Shown here: in pieces, positions 63,262 through 64,000 of the stretch | How the letters are laid out: each line of letters opens with the position of its first letter | How positions within the stretch are numbered: position 1 is the first letter of the stretch | Assembly: GCF_001641285.1 (NCBI RefSeq) | Contig: NZ_CP014841.1 | Coordinates: forward strand, 806,001 to 870,000 | Direction of reading: 5' to 3' | Origin: Dyella thiooxydans | GTDB taxonomy: Bacteria; Pseudomonadota; Gammaproteobacteria; Xanthomonadales; Rhodanobacteraceae | Length of the DNA stretch: 64,000 nucleotides | Translations under genes and position numbers: made by a program | The notes under the pieces: generated by a model | Seen by the model: the letters and a program-made list of their open reading frames with translations, nothing else | The model's database searches: none | Told to the model about the DNA's origin: nothing

Positions 63262-64000
63262 ATGAAGCATTTTCTGCGTCCCACGCTCACGGCGGCCGCT
63301 CTGGCCGTGGCGCTGGGCATGACCGCCGGCGCCCATGCGCAGGCAGCCAAGTCCTCCGCGGCCGGCAAGGTCGACAAGACCAAGGCCAGCTACGTGGTGG
63401 GTTGGGACCTGGCCAGCTCGCTCCCGCCGCTGGTGCGTGACGAAGTCGACCCGGCCACGGTGGCGCGCGCCGTGCAGTCCGCGCTGTCCGGCCAGAAGCC
63501 GACGATGAGCGAGGAGGAGTACAAGCAGGTCAAGCAGGCGTTCATCGCCAACCTGCAGGCCAAGGCAAAGGCCGAATACGAGAAGGTGGCCGCGCAGAAC
63601 GAGTCCGAGGGCAAGGCGTTCCTGGCCAAGAACAAGACCAAGCCGGGCGTCAAGACCACCGCCTCCGGTCTGCAGTACGAGGTGATTTCCGCCGGCAGCG
63701 GCCCGCGCCCCGGCCCGAACGACACGGTGCAGATCGCCTACACCGGCACGTTCATCAATGGCGAGAAGTTCGATGCTTCGGCGGATCATCCGGAGCCGAA
63801 GGGTGGTACCTCCGTGCCGATTCCGCTGGCTGGCGTGATCCCGGGGTTCCGCGAAGGCCTGATGCTCATGCAGACCGGCGCCCACTACAAGCTGTTCATC
63901 CCGTCGAGCCTGGCCTACGGCGCGCAGCCGGGTAACGGCTTCCCGCCGAACGAGACGCTGATCTTCGACGTCACGCTCGAGAAGACCGGTCCGACCCCGG
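63262..64000 (+). CDS. FKBP-type peptidyl-prolyl isomerase, exported (3' end outside the window)
   Basis: The frame starts with AGGGAG before the ATG and stays open to the right edge (246 codons seen). A signal peptide (KHFLRPTLTAAALAVALGM) ends near AHA-QA at about residue 27. A helical FKBP_N dimerisation domain follows (to about 130), then the FKBP core with VQIAYTGTFINGEKFDAS, GVIPGFREGLMLMQTGAHYKLFIPSSLAYGAQ and LIFDVTLEKT. This is the Mip/FkpA layout for a periplasmic isomerase-chaperone. Only the last few residues seem to be missing. Confidence 0.93.
   Translation, partial: MKHFLRPTLTAAALAVALGMTAGAHAQAAKSSAAGKVDKTKASYVVGWDLASSLPPLVRDEVDPATVARAVQSALSGQKPTMSEEEYKQVKQAFIANLQAKAKAEYEKVAAQNESEGKAFLAKNKTKPGVKTTASGLQYEVISAGSGPRPGPNDTVQIAYTGTFINGEKFDASADHPEPKGGTSVPIPLAGVIPGFREGLMLMQTGAHYKLFIPSSLAYGAQPGNGFPPNETLIFDVTLEKTGPTP

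Overview
The window is a GC-rich, gene-dense stretch of bacterial chromosome with 62 protein genes and 12 tRNA genes. It looks like ordinary housekeeping chromosome: I see no prophage, transposase, plasmid genes or CRISPR array. The gene content and order point to a gammaproteobacterium of the Xanthomonadales, probably Rhodanobacteraceae (Rhodanobacter, Dyella or Frateuria-like). The clues are a his operon headed by a TrpR-like repressor, the fused HisB and HisIE enzymes, a Tat-exported HiPIP, a kynurenine-pathway dioxygenase, a GTAG-type palindromic repeat and the order ftsH / tRNAs / tig-clpP-clpX-lon-hup-ppiD. The family assignment is inference from memory, not from a search.

Layout. 1-1504: end of msbA, then lpxK (lipid A export and synthesis). 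1575-9162: TrpR-like regulator followed by the complete histidine operon GDCBHAF(IE). A candidate promoter and 28-bp operator sit directly in front of the regulator, and a perfect 24-bp inverted repeat lies between hisC and hisB. 9169-12148 (minus): methionine salvage genes mtnB-mtnD-mtnC with a legumain-like C13 protease downstream. 12315-12644: HiPIP. 13044-16077 (minus): two APC-family amino acid permeases. 16204-21182: NUDIX hydrolase, then minus-strand 3-hydroxyanthranilate dioxygenase, parE and an M24B aminopeptidase. 21329-25287: cyoABCD quinol oxidase without cyoE. 25507-32717: pyrG, kdsA, a small membrane protein, eno, ftsB, ispD, ispF and mgtE. 32754-37535: truD, an Smr-domain gene on the minus strand, surE, pcm, yqaA and nlpD; rpoS does not follow. 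37554-40891: Mth938-like gene and yhbY (minus), divergent from rlmE-ftsH. 41122-42066: six tRNAs. 42148-50961: tig, clpP, clpX, lon, hup, two tRNAs and ppiD, the core ATP-dependent proteolysis and folding cluster. 51041-55729: lytic transglycosylase, gloB, methyltransferase, rnhA, dnaQ and a PP2C phosphatase. 55841-60838: tRNA-Ser, TetR regulator, ppsA, ppsR and a DUF1249 gene. 60902-61192 (minus): tRNA Ala-Glu-Asp. 61349-64000: CPA2 antiporter and a truncated FKBP-type isomerase.

The genes form coherent units: lipid A and Kdo synthesis (msbA, lpxK, kdsA), histidine synthesis under a dedicated repressor, methionine recycling, aerobic respiration, isoprenoid precursor synthesis (ispD, ispF), cytosolic protein quality control (tig, clpPX, lon, ftsH), envelope folding (ppiD, FKBP), and gluconeogenic PEP synthesis with its own regulator (ppsA, ppsR). 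Most genes are tightly packed with ATGA or GTGA overlaps. The observations worth following are mainly regulatory (new candidate operators and tRNA/mRNA hybrid transcripts) and enzymatic (a HisB phosphatase lacking all zinc ligands, Cys-type KdsA, a degenerate NlpD). I found no convincing new multi-gene system.
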